From assembly GCA_946481065.1 (NCBI GenBank), contig CAMLMA010000060.1:1-11188 (forward strand): a stretch of 11,188 nucleotides of DNA, written 5' to 3'. Of the stretch, positions 1-6,658 are shown one piece after another. The notes beneath the pieces were generated by a model. The model did no database searches. It was not told the origin of the DNA and saw only the letters and a list, made by a program, of their open reading frames with translations. The position numbers and the translations under genes are program-made. Every line of letters begins with the position of its first letter. Position 1 is the stretch's first letter. The DNA comes from an uncultured Nitrosomonadales bacterium (GTDB lineage: Bacteria > Pseudomonadota > Gammaproteobacteria > Burkholderiales > Methylophilaceae).

Positions 1-248
1 CGGAAAGTCTCGCCATTGGCCGTGTTGTCCTTGGACGCGAACACCGTCATGGTGATCGGCTCGGGCATCTGCTTCAGTACGTTCTTGCTGCCCTCGGTCA
101 GGGTGTTGCGGTTGGCCTGGGTGATGTCGCGCGAGTAGTGGTATTGATAGGTCAGGTAGGCGACCAGCGAGACCAGCACCATGAACAGCACGACAAAGAA
201 GCTATTCTGGACGAACAGTTGCAGGCGTAGTTTGCGATTGATCTTCAT
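1..248 (-). CDS. GldG-like ABC transport system auxiliary membrane protein (partial)
   Basis: This is the N-terminal 82 codons of a gene that runs off the left edge. The start ATG is at 246-248, only 13 bases after the stop of the permease gene, so the two are very likely cotranscribed. The protein begins MKINRKLRLQLF, followed by one hydrophobic helix (about residues 13-33, rich in F, V and L). The exposed segment then contains SRDITQANRNTLTEGSKNVLKQM and a TMTVFASKD strand. This layout is typical of the GldG family (DUF of the uncharacterised ABC-2 systems), in which an N-terminal anchor precedes a large periplasmic domain and the proteins accompany a GldA-like ATPase and GldF-like permease. 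In Bacteroidetes the family is tied to gliding motility; in proteobacteria the substrate is unknown. The family call rests on the N-terminus plus context, so the full length and any C-terminal helix cannot be judged. Confidence 0.7.
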   Translation of the reverse strand, partial: MKINRKLRLQLFVQNSFFVVLFMVLVSLVAYLTYQYHYSRDITQANRNTLTEGSKNVLKQMPEPITMTVFASKDNTANGETF

Positions 249-261
249 AGATTGTTACTCG

Positions 262-1008
262 TTATCCGCGCAGGCGGTCAGCATCGAGACGACGCACGGT
301 TAAAGTCAGGAAAGTCAGGATGAACAAGGCGAAATACGCGATGTCGCGGGTATCGATCAGACCACGCGAGAACGACTGGAAGTGCTGCACCAGCGACAGG
401 TAGTTGACGGTGTTGGTGGGGTCGGCAGCGAGGAAACGGTCCAGGATCATCAGCATGAACAAGGCAACGAAACTCAGGATCGCCGCGATCACCGGTTGCT
501 GGGTCAGGCTGGAGAAATACAAGCCCAGTGAAGCGAATGCCGCGGTCAGCAGCCAGAGGCCGATGGAGTTGGCGATGATGAAGCCGAAATCGATATCGGC
601 CCAGATATTCAGTGTCGACAGCATCATCGACAGATACAGGACGAGGATGGTCAGGAACAGCAACAGCCCGACGAACTTGCCGACCACGATCTCGATGATC
701 GACAGCGGCGCGCTGATGAGGAACGGCAGGGTCTGGTTACGGCGTTCCTCGCTGATCAGGCGCATGGTCAGCAGCGGCACGGCGAACAGCATGACGAAGG
801 AAGCCAGGCCGTAGACGCTCTGGCCAACGAACACGGTCACCCCAACGCGCTCGGCCGGGCGGATGGCCCCGGACATCACGTCGAAATACTGGCCGACGGC
901 GGTCGAGAAATAAAGACCGAAAGCGAAGGTCACCAGCGCCAGGATGACCCAGCCCATGGGCGAAGCGAATACGCTTCGGAGCTCTTTTCTAGCAATATTC
1001 AAAATCAT
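262..1008 (-). CDS. ABC-2 family transporter permease (GldF-like)
   Basis: The 248-residue inner-membrane protein has six predicted helices, near residues 18-38, 57-83, 105-130, 137-163, 170-190 and 222-238. Between helices 2 and 3 lies a cytoplasmic segment, MRLISEERRNQTLPFLISAP, followed by a VVGKF motif. That pattern (RL-x-EE-R-x-x-T-x-x-x-L-x-x-x-P ... GKF) is the hallmark of GldF/NosY-like ABC-2 permeases. It should form the membrane pore with the adjacent ATPase and work with the GldG-like protein. The start ATG (1006-1008) has a ribosome site reading AGGTG a few bases upstream and lies 21 bases after the ATPase stop, which supports an ATPase-permease-gldG operon. The length is normal for the family. 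The transported substrate cannot be read from the sequence; export is more likely than import because no binding protein is seen. Confidence 0.88.
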   Translation of the reverse strand: MILNIARKELRSVFASPMGWVILALVTFAFGLYFSTAVGQYFDVMSGAIRPAERVGVTVFVGQSVYGLASFVMLFAVPLLTMRLISEERRNQTLPFLISAPLSIIEIVVGKFVGLLLFLTILVLYLSMMLSTLNIWADIDFGFIIANSIGLWLLTAAFASLGLYFSSLTQQPVIAAILSFVALFMLMILDRFLAADPTNTVNYLSLVQHFQSFSRGLIDTRDIAYFALFILTFLTLTVRRLDADRLRG

Positions 1009-1029
1009 GATGGCACACCTGTAGACGGC

Positions 1030-1962
1030 CTAGGCCGCTTGTTCTAGATAAGTCAGCTGGACGAACACGTCCTCGAGACTGGTCTGGTCGGGATTGATCT
1101 GATGCAGCCCCCACTGGTTGGCGACTGCCGCCTGCACCAGGGCTTCCGCCGGCGTTTTGCCTTCGCCATGCTGGATGCGCAACAAGCCATTGGGCAAGGT
1201 TTCGACGCCGATGATGCCCGGCACCTTGAGCAGTTCCGCTTCGGCCGGCGGATGACTGAGGCCGACCAGGAGCTTGTTGCCTTGACGTTGCTGCTTCAAC
1301 ACATCGATGGAACCGTTGAATACCAACTGGCCTTTGTGGATGATCTGCACGTGGTCGCAGACCATTTCGACCTCAGGCAGGATGTGTGTGGACAGGATGA
1401 CGCTGTAGGCACCACCCAGCTCCTTGATCAGAGCCCGGATGTCGCGGATCTGGATCGGATCGAGACCGACCGTTGGTTCATCCAGGATGACGACCATCGG
1501 ATTGTGGATGATGGCCTGCGCGATACCGACGCGCTGCTGATATCCCTTGGACAGGTTCTCGATGAGGCGCTTGCTCATTTCGGTCAGGCCGCAACGCTCC
1601 TTGGCCAGATCGACGGCGCGCTTGATCTGACGCGGGCTGACGCGATGCAAGCGGGCGGCGATGGTGAGGAACTCGTCCACAGTCATCTCGCGATACAGCG
1701 GCGGCTGTTCCGGCAGATAGCCGATCAAGGCCTTCGCTTCGCGCGGATTCTCGATCATATCGATACCGCAGATCTTGACCGAACCGGAACTGGGGGCCAG
1801 ATTGCCGGTGATCATCTTCATGGTGGTGGATTTGCCGGCGCCGTTCGGGCCAAGGAAGCCAAGGACTTCGCCCTTGTTCAGATTGAAACTTACTTCGCTA
1901 ACTGCTTTGCGGCCACCATAGATGCGGGTTAGTTCGCTCGCCTCAACGGTTATAGTCGTCAT
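1030..1962 (-). CDS. ABC transporter ATP-binding protein (GldA-like)
   Basis: The 310-residue nucleotide-binding subunit energises the adjacent ABC-2 permease at the inner face of the membrane. All ATPase motifs are present: Walker A GPNGAGKST (38-46), Q-loop Gln86, signature LSKGYQQR (137-144, a usual variant of LSGGQ in this subfamily), Walker B VVILDEP with catalytic Glu162, D-loop GLD (166-168) and switch His193 in STHILPEVE. A C-terminal domain of about 90 residues (220-310) follows the ATPase core, as in other ABC-2-type ATPases of the CcmA/GldA group. It is the first gene of the leftward unit. The start ATG (1960-1962) has no convincing Shine-Dalgarno sequence, which fits the very short leader expected from the candidate promoter just upstream. 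The function is certain at family level; the substrate is unknown. Confidence 0.93.
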   Translation of the reverse strand: MTTITVEASELTRIYGGRKAVSEVSFNLNKGEVLGFLGPNGAGKSTTMKMITGNLAPSSGSVKICGIDMIENPREAKALIGYLPEQPPLYREMTVDEFLTIAARLHRVSPRQIKRAVDLAKERCGLTEMSKRLIENLSKGYQQRVGIAQAIIHNPMVVILDEPTVGLDPIQIRDIRALIKELGGAYSVILSTHILPEVEMVCDHVQIIHKGQLVFNGSIDVLKQQRQGNKLLVGLSHPPAEAELLKVPGIIGVETLPNGLLRIQHGEGKTPAEALVQAAVANQWGLHQINPDQTSLEDVFVQLTYLEQAA

Positions 1963-1982
1963 ATTTGGATGGGTATCAGTTA

Positions 1983-2009
1983 ATTAAAAAAACGCCTGAC
2001 TGGTGTCAA
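1983..2009 (-). promoter_or_regulatory. Candidate sigma70 promoter for the leftward ABC transporter unit
   Basis: On the minus strand a perfect TTGACA (-35, plus-strand 2004-2009) is followed after 15 bases by TTTAAT (-10, plus-strand 1983-1988). The spacing is shorter than the ideal 17. Transcription would begin about 15 bases before the ATPase start codon, leaving almost no leader. The perfect 10-base palindrome CAAGCGCTTG (2008-2017) overlaps the edge of the -35 box and could be an operator. This was found by eye, without any score. Confidence 0.4.
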
Positions 2010-2037
2010 GCGCTTGTTTTCGCCCTGCTTTGAGACG

Positions 2038-2053
2038 CTTTCCGTGCGGAAAG
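2038..2053. repeat. 16-base inverted repeat in the divergent control region
   Basis: CTTTCCGTGCGGAAAG is a perfect dyad with two 7-base arms and a 2-base centre (equally, 6-base arms around GTGC). It lies between the two divergent candidate promoters and ends 6 bases before the -35 box of the rightward one. No T-tract follows, so it does not look like a terminator. A protein-binding site is the most natural reading, but no regulator family could be assigned. Confidence 0.4.
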
Positions 2054-2059
2054 TTCTAC

Positions 2060-2089
2060 TTGGCAAAGATCTATGCAAAAAGCTATAGT
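2060..2089 (+). promoter_or_regulatory. Candidate sigma70 promoter for the TPR protein-lolB-ispE block
   Basis: TTGGCA (2060-2065) and TATAGT (2084-2089) are each 5 of 6 matches to consensus and are separated by 18 bases. Transcription would start near 2096, giving a leader of about 100 bases before the ATG at 2199. It is the best rightward promoter in the 236-base gap, and the next good candidate downstream lies inside ispE. Supported by motif match only. Confidence 0.5.
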
Positions 2090-2198
2090 CAGACTTAATT
2101 ATGGATGAACTTGCATCCGGTGTCACGGACTAAGCTATGACTGGATAACCGCCGCACTATCCATAAATCCCTACATCTGTATCGAGAACATTCTGAAT

Positions 2199-3908
2199 AT
2201 GCCTAACCCCATCTCTCTGCGTCGTGCTGTCGTCGCCGCTGCGCTCACTATCGTAGCCGCTTCAGCTAGCGCCGAGGACACCAAAGCCACCCCGCAGAGC
2301 CCGGCAACCAGCGCAGGCATGCAGGCCCAACTCAGCAGCGAATTCGTCTATAAATATCTGGTGGGCGAGGTTGCCGGCCAGCGCGGCGACCCCGGGCTCG
2401 CCAGCAGCATCTTCCTCGATCTCGCCAAATCGAGCCGCGATCCGCGTCTCGCAGAGCGCGCCGCCAAGGCGGCCGTGTACGGCAATAAACCCAAGGTGGC
2501 GCTGCAGGCGACGGCCTTGTGGGCTGAGCTTGACCCGAGCTCGATCGAGGCACAACAAGCCACCACGCAGATGCTGGTCTCCACCGGCAACCTGCAGGAA
2601 GCCAAACCTCATCTGCAAAAACTTCTGGCGAAGGAAGACACCCGTGCCAACGGCTTCCTCTACCTCAATGGCCTGTTCGCCAACCAGCAGGACAAACAGG
2701 CCGTACTGGCCCTGGTGCAGGAACTGGCCAAGCCATATCCCGAATTGCCGGAAGCTCACTTCACGATCGCGCACACCGCCTGGGCTGCGGGTAACGACGA
2801 TCTCGCGATCAGCGAACTGGCCCAGGCCGACAAGCTGCGCCCGGGCTGGGAGACTAGCGCTATCTTGCACGGCCAGGTGCTCTACCGTCAGTCGCCAGAT
2901 CTCGCCATGGGCTTCTATCGGGATTTCCTCTCCCATCACGCCAATGCGTCTGAAGTCCGCCTGACCTATGCGCGTCTGCTCGTCAACGAGAAGCAGTTCG
3001 CGGCGGCCAAGACCGAATTCATCAAGCTGGTGCAGGCCTCCAACAACAACCCTGAAGTACTGGTCGTCGTCGGCTTGCTGTCACTGCAATCGATGGAACT
3101 CGCCGATGCCGAGAAATACTTCCTGCAGGCAGAAAAAGCAGGATTCAAGGATCCGGACCAACTCTATCTCTATCTCGGCCAGATCGCCGAACGCCAGAAG
3201 AAGGATGACAAGGCCCTCGCCATGTACGACAAGGTGCAGCCGGGCGAGCACTATCTGGACGCGCAGCTCAACACCGCTGCGGTCATGGCCCGCACACAGG
3301 GCACGGACGCAGGCATCGCCCAGCTCGACCGCCTGACCGACCTGCAGAGCGAAGAGCAGGCGATCGTCGCCCAGACCCGCGCCAACCTGCTGACGCAGGC
3401 TAAACGTTATGACGAAGCCTACAACGTGCTTGAGAATGCGGTGAGCACACTGCCCAACAGCCCGGAACTGATCTACGACTACGCCATGGCGGCGGAGCGC
3501 GTGCAAAAACTGGACGTGATGGAGCGCGAACTGCGCAAGCTGATCCGGCTCAAGCCCGATTTCGCCCAAGCCTACAACGCGCTGGGTTACACGCTGGCTG
3601 ATCGCAACCTCAAGCTGGAGGAAGCACGCAGCCTGATCGAAAAAGCCCTGGCCTTGAGCCCGAATGACCACTATATCCTCGACAGCATGGGGTGGGTCCA
3701 TTACCGTTTGGGCAAGCTCGATGCCGCCGCGGATTACCTGCGCCGCGCCTACACCGCGCAGACCGACCCCGAGATCGCCGCGCACTTGGGCGAAGTGCTC
3801 TGGAAACAGGGCAAGTATTCCGAAGCCCTGCAGACCTGGGAAGAAGCGCTCAAGGTGCATCCCGAGAACGAAGTGCTGATCAACACCACCAAAAAATTCA
3901 AGCAATAA
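2199..3908 (+). CDS. Periplasmic TPR-repeat protein, LbcA-like
   Basis: The 569-residue protein is built almost entirely of tetratricopeptide-type helical hairpins. A signal peptide is clear: two Arg at 8-9, a hydrophobic core 10-21 and an ASA cleavage site, so the mature protein should begin near Glu26. The best TPR units are at the C-terminus (about 457-490, 491-522 and 523-556), with motifs such as NALGYTLAD, SMGWVHYRLGKLDAAADYL and AHLGEVLWKQGKYSEALQTW. The gene directly upstream of lolB in Pseudomonas aeruginosa (PA4667, LbcA) is also a large TPR protein; it is a lipoprotein adaptor that activates the periplasmic protease CtpA. Position, length and repeat type make this a likely relative. 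Unlike LbcA it has no Cys near the cleavage site, so it should be soluble rather than lipid-anchored. The signal peptide fixes the start. The TPR assignment is firm; the adaptor role is inferred. Confidence 0.85.
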   Translation: MPNPISLRRAVVAAALTIVAASASAEDTKATPQSPATSAGMQAQLSSEFVYKYLVGEVAGQRGDPGLASSIFLDLAKSSRDPRLAERAAKAAVYGNKPKVALQATALWAELDPSSIEAQQATTQMLVSTGNLQEAKPHLQKLLAKEDTRANGFLYLNGLFANQQDKQAVLALVQELAKPYPELPEAHFTIAHTAWAAGNDDLAISELAQADKLRPGWETSAILHGQVLYRQSPDLAMGFYRDFLSHHANASEVRLTYARLLVNEKQFAAAKTEFIKLVQASNNNPEVLVVVGLLSLQSMELADAEKYFLQAEKAGFKDPDQLYLYLGQIAERQKKDDKALAMYDKVQPGEHYLDAQLNTAAVMARTQGTDAGIAQLDRLTDLQSEEQAIVAQTRANLLTQAKRYDEAYNVLENAVSTLPNSPELIYDYAMAAERVQKLDVMERELRKLIRLKPDFAQAYNALGYTLADRNLKLEEARSLIEKALALSPNDHYILDSMGWVHYRLGKLDAAADYLRRAYTAQTDPEIAAHLGEVLWKQGKYSEALQTWEEALKVHPENEVLINTTKKFKQ

Positions 3909-3911
3909 GCC

Positions 3912-4541
3912 ATGATGACAGCCATCCAACGCTGGCATTGGCTGGCTGTCATGCTTGTGCTCACCGGTTGCGCCGGCTTACAGCCTGCACCGCAACGCTC
4001 CGCCAGCTCGCCTGAAGTCCACCAGCGTCACTTGGCGAGCCTCGCCGATATCCAGCGTTTCAACATTGAAGGTCGCATCGGCGTCCAGACCGACGGGCGC
4101 GGCTTCTCTGGCGCGACGCGCTGGCAGCATGCCGAGGATCGCGACAAGATCGGGCTTTTCTCGCCGCTCGGTGGCCAGGTCGCCAACATCGAACGTACCC
4201 GCAGCGGCGTGGTGCTGACCGATGGGGACGGCAAATCCTATACAGCCCCTGACGCCGAGACCTTGACGCGACAGACCATGGGCTGGACCCTGCCCATGCG
4301 CGGTTTGCCGGATTGGGCGCTGGGCCGCCCCAGCCCGGATGCGATCGAACTCGCCGTCTGGGATGCAGAAGGCAAACTGCTGCGTCTGCAACAGGCAGGC
4401 TGGGATATCCGCTATCAGGCCTATGTGCAATCCGGCGACCACCAGCTTCCGAGCAAGATCCTGATGGTGAGCCCCAAGGTCAACCTCAAGCTGCTCATCG
4501 AGCGCTGGCAACTCGGCGGCCCGGCCGCGGCAATGCCATGA
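3912..4541 (+). CDS. lolB: Outer-membrane lipoprotein receptor LolB
   Basis: LolB is the last step of lipoprotein sorting: it accepts lipoproteins from the carrier LolA in the periplasm and inserts them into the outer membrane. The 209-residue product begins with a short signal peptide ending in lipobox LTGC, so Cys20 becomes the lipidated N-terminus. The mature part has the LolB landmarks [10 protein letters not shown] (49-58), a WQ strand (71-72) and a FSPLGG loop. Leu86 in that loop corresponds to the exposed Leu68 of E. coli LolB that is needed for membrane insertion. [19 protein letters not shown] (from about 111) matches the conserved helix region. The start is 3 bases after the TPR gene stop, with a second ATG directly behind it; both retain the lipobox. 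The stop overlaps the ispE start, pointing to translational coupling. Confidence 0.93.
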   Translation: MMTAIQRWHWLAVMLVLTGCAGLQPAPQRSASSPEVHQRHLASLADIQRFNIEGRIGVQTDGRGFSGATRWQHAEDRDKIGLFSPLGGQVANIERTRSGVVLTDGDGKSYTAPDAETLTRQTMGWTLPMRGLPDWALGRPSPDAIELAVWDAEGKLLRLQQAGWDIRYQAYVQSGDHQLPSKILMVSPKVNLKLLIERWQLGGPAAAMP

Positions 4542-5404
4542 TGGCTGGTTTCCAGGCCTTCCCCGCGCCGGCCAAGGTCAACCTCTTTCTCCACATCACC
4601 GGGCGCCGTGCCGATGGTTATCACCTTCTGCAATCGGTGTTCCGTCTGCTGGATCGCTACGACACCATCCACCTCAAACCCAATCGCACCGGGCTGATTG
4701 GACGCGTCAACGATGTGCCCGGCGTGCCCGAGGCGCACGATCTCTGCATCCGGGCCGCCCGATTGCTGCAGCAGCACACCGGCACCCGGCAAGGTGTCGA
4801 GATCGCTGTCGACAAGCACATCCCCATGGGCGGCGGCCTCGGCGGCGGCAGCTCGGACGCGGCGACCGTCCTGCTGGCGCTCAACCGCTTATGGGACCTC
4901 AATCTCCCGCGCCAGACACTGATGGATCTGGGCCTCAAGTTGGGCGCCGATGTGCCCGTGTTCATTTTCGGCCGCAATGCGTGGGCCGAAGGCGTCGGCG
5001 AACTGTTGCAGGCAGTCTCGCTGGACCCGGCCTGGTACCTCGTATTGACGCCGGACGCGCACGTCTCGACCGCCGAAATTTTTGCCAGCAAAGAATTGAC
5101 AAGGGACACGATTCCCACCACAATAGCGGCCTTTTCTGGGGTCACTTCCGGGAAAGAACAGGAAGGCTTGTTTCACAACGATCTCGAACCCGTGGTCTGC
5201 CAGCGTTATCCTGCCGTGGCGTCCAGTCTTGAATTCTTGAAAAAATTCGGTCAGGCACGCATGAGCGGTTCCGGTGCGTCTGTGTTCGTAGCGTTCGATC
5301 AACAAGCCGAAGCGGAGTCGAGATATGCCGAGTTGCCGAAACAATATGTCGGATTTCTCGCCAAGGGTCTGGAACAGCACCCACTCTATGACTTCGCGGA
5401 CTGA
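4538..5404 (+). CDS. ispE: 4-diphosphocytidyl-2-C-methyl-D-erythritol kinase
   Basis: IspE phosphorylates CDP-methylerythritol at the 2-hydroxyl using ATP, the fourth step of the methylerythritol phosphate route to isoprenoids. The 288-residue sequence shows all three GHMP-kinase motifs: [12 protein letters not shown] with Lys13 (matching catalytic Lys10 of E. coli), the ATP loop [14 protein letters not shown] (96-109), and the C-terminal SGSGASVF (243-250). The second catalytic residue is Asp138 in [10 protein letters not shown] (E. coli Asp141). The ATG at 4538 overlaps the lolB stop as ATGA; the next ATG (4541) would shorten the protein by one residue. The same frame stays open upstream inside lolB, but that part shows no IspE similarity and no reason to start earlier. 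There is no separate Shine-Dalgarno site, consistent with coupling to lolB. A tRNA gene follows 19 bases after the stop. Confidence 0.96.
   Translation: MMAGFQAFPAPAKVNLFLHITGRRADGYHLLQSVFRLLDRYDTIHLKPNRTGLIGRVNDVPGVPEAHDLCIRAARLLQQHTGTRQGVEIAVDKHIPMGGGLGGGSSDAATVLLALNRLWDLNLPRQTLMDLGLKLGADVPVFIFGRNAWAEGVGELLQAVSLDPAWYLVLTPDAHVSTAEIFASKELTRDTIPTTIAAFSGVTSGKEQEGLFHNDLEPVVCQRYPAVASSLEFLKKFGQARMSGSGASVFVAFDQQAEAESRYAELPKQYVGFLAKGLEQHPLYDFAD
5096..5124 (+). promoter_or_regulatory. Possible internal promoter within ispE
   Basis: A perfect TTGACA (5096-5101) is followed after 17 bases by CACAAT (5119-5124), a 4 of 6 match to the -10 consensus. It lies inside the ispE reading frame, about 300 bases ahead of tRNA-Gln, and could add transcription of the tRNA and of read-through into prs. 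The codons involved encode ordinary IspE residues, so chance is a real alternative. Confidence 0.25.
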
Positions 5405-5423
5405 AGCAATCGCAACACACAAT

Positions 5424-5500
5424 TGGGGAGTCGCCAAGCTGGTTAAGGCACCGGATTTTGATTCCGGCATGCGAAGGTTCGAATCCTTCCTCCCCAGCCA
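5424..5500 (+). tRNA. glnU-type tRNA: tRNA-Gln (anticodon UUG)
   Basis: This is a complete 77-base cloverleaf. The acceptor stem TGGGGAG (5424-5430) pairs perfectly with CTCCCCA (5490-5496). The discriminator is G5497 and CCA is encoded at 5498-5500. The anticodon arm is CCGGA-TTTTGAT-TCCGG, with anticodon TTG at 5458-5460, and the T-arm contains GGTTCGAATCC. The weak U-A first pair of the acceptor stem is characteristic of glutamine tRNAs. It lies 19 bases after the ispE stop, without an obvious promoter of its own, so it is probably cut from the lolB-ispE transcript. A terminator begins 10 bases after CCA. Confidence 0.97.
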
Positions 5501-5509
5501 GAACAAGTT

Positions 5510-5541
5510 AAGCGTGTAGCCTTACACGCTTTTATTTTTTT
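5510..5541 (+). terminator. Intrinsic terminator after tRNA-Gln
   Basis: AAGCGTGTA (5510-5518) pairs perfectly with TACACGCTT (5523-5531) around the loop GCCT, followed by TTATTTTTTT. It is a textbook rho-independent terminator, with a 9-base-pair stem and a long T-tract. It ends just 7 bases before the prs ribosome-binding site, which makes it a possible control point for prs. Confidence 0.88.
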
Positions 5542-5560
5542 GACGATAAGGGACTTCGCT

Positions 5561-6511
5561 GTGGCTAATGGCGACATGATGGTGTTCACTGGCACTGCCA
5601 ACCCCAAGCTTGCTGAGGAAGTCGTCAGCCACTTGGGCATCAGCCTCGGCCGCGCCACGGTCGACCGTTTCAGCGACGGTGAAGTCATGGTCGAGCTGAT
5701 GGACAATGTGCGCGGCAAGGATGTCTTCGTGCTCCAGTCCACCTGCATGCCGACCAATGACAACCTGATGGAAGTCATGGTCATGGTCGATGCGCTGCGG
5801 CGCTCTTCCGCTGGCCGCATCACCGCCGCCATCCCCTATTTCGGTTATTCGCGTCAGGATCGCCGCCCCCGCTCTGCCCGTGTCGCCATCACCGCCAAGG
5901 TGGTCGCCAACATGCTGACTAGCGTCGGCGTCAATCGCGTCCTGACCATGGACCTGCACTCGGACCAGATCCAGGGGTTCTTCGACATCCCGGTCGACAA
6001 CATCTACGCGACACCGATCCTGCTGAGCGACCTGTGGAAACGTAACTACGATGACCTGGTCGTCGTCTCGCCCGATGTCGGCGGCGTGGTTCGCGCCCGT
6101 GCCTGTGCAAAACAACTGAATTCCGACTTGGCCATCATCGACAAACGTCGTCCGAAGCCGAACGTCGCCAAGGTCATGAACATCATCGGCGATGTCGCCG
6201 GCCGCACCTGCGTCATCATGGATGACATGGTCGATACCGCCAATACGCTGTGCGAAGCCGCCTCTGCGTTGAAAGAGCAAGGTGCGGTGAAAGTCGTTGC
6301 TTACTGTACGCACCCGGTGCTGTCCGGCTCGGCCATCGAGCGCATCTCGGGTTCCGACCTGGATGAACTGGTCGTCACCAATACCATCCCGTTGCGTGCC
6401 GATGCCGCCGGCTGCAGCAAGATCCGCCAGCTGAGTACCGCCGAACTCATGGCCGAGACCATGCGCCGCATCAGCAACGAGGATTCGGTCAGCTCGCTGT
6501 TCATGGAATAG
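5561..6511 (+). CDS. prs: Ribose-phosphate pyrophosphokinase (PRPP synthetase)
   Basis: Prs makes phosphoribosyl pyrophosphate from ribose 5-phosphate and ATP, the shared precursor of purines, pyrimidines, NAD, histidine and tryptophan. The 316-residue product matches the E. coli enzyme (315) end to end: RFSDGE, the ATP-binding stretch FGYSRQDRR, the catalytic flexible loop [37 protein letters not shown], and the PRPP loop DDMVDTANT (221-229). That loop is DTGGT in many bacteria; the DTANT form also occurs in other betaproteobacteria such as Neisseria. The start is GTG at 5561, with AAGGGA (5548-5553) seven bases upstream. A TTG at 5540 in the same frame lies inside the terminator T-tract and has no ribosome site, so it was rejected. 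Internal ATGs at residues 6 and 7 are possible but less well supported. Confidence 0.96.
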   Translation: MANGDMMVFTGTANPKLAEEVVSHLGISLGRATVDRFSDGEVMVELMDNVRGKDVFVLQSTCMPTNDNLMEVMVMVDALRRSSAGRITAAIPYFGYSRQDRRPRSARVAITAKVVANMLTSVGVNRVLTMDLHSDQIQGFFDIPVDNIYATPILLSDLWKRNYDDLVVVSPDVGGVVRARACAKQLNSDLAIIDKRRPKPNVAKVMNIIGDVAGRTCVIMDDMVDTANTLCEAASALKEQGAVKVVAYCTHPVLSGSAIERISGSDLDELVVTNTIPLRADAAGCSKIRQLSTAELMAETMRRISNEDSVSSLFME

Positions 6512-6522
6512 CAAAAAGTTTC

Positions 6523-6640
6523 GATCGGGCTGCGCGAGCAGCCGGATCACAAGCCTGTTATCTGGTCGCGGATAACAGTTTTAGAAAGCTGGAATGACTG
6601 AAGCGATGCGCCAACAAGGTGCCCGCTGAGCCGTTTCAGC
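6523..6640 (+). promoter_or_regulatory. Structured leader ahead of rplY (three hairpins)
   Basis: The 147-base gap between prs and rplY contains three consecutive hairpins. The first (6523-6548) is GATC-G-GGCTGC, loop GCGA, GCAGCC-G-GATC: 10 pairs with one G/G mismatch and a GNRA tetraloop. The second (6555-6578) is CTGTTATC, an 8-base loop, then GATAACAG, followed by TTTT, which resembles a weak terminator or attenuator. The third (6625-6640) is GCTGAG-CCGT-TTCAGC, ending six bases before the Shine-Dalgarno TGGAG (6647-6651). L25 is reported to repress its own mRNA in E. coli, so a control leader is plausible. Structures were seen by eye; no folding energies were computed. Confidence 0.5.
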
Positions 6641-6658
6641 ACTTTATGGAGTAGTAAA

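Noticed and set aside
1102..1932. Long open frame on the plus strand opposite the ABC ATPase gene
   Set aside because: It is a GC-rich antisense shadow with no recognisable motif, while the minus-strand frame carries every ABC ATPase motif.
2101..2133. Ten-codon upstream reading frame (MDELASGVTD) in the TPR gene leader
   Set aside because: There is no ribosome site and nothing to show translation. Short frames of this size are expected by chance.
4313..4537. In-frame upstream extension of ispE through lolB
   Set aside because: The extra 75 residues are an Arg/Pro-rich out-of-frame reading of lolB. IspE similarity begins at PAPAKVNLF just after the ATG at 4538.
5540..5560. TTG start extending prs by seven codons
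   Set aside because: It lies in the terminator T-tract, has no ribosome site, and the added residues do not match known Prs N-termini. GTG at 5561 has a well-placed AAGGGA.
6221..6247. Altered PRPP loop DTANT (instead of DTGGT) in Prs as a novel active site
   Set aside because: The same variant is known in Prs of other betaproteobacteria such as Neisseria, so it is a lineage feature.
5522..6550. Long open frame on the minus strand opposite prs
   Set aside because: It is Asp/His/Gly-rich low-complexity translation typical of antisense GC-rich coding DNA. The prs frame is unequivocal.
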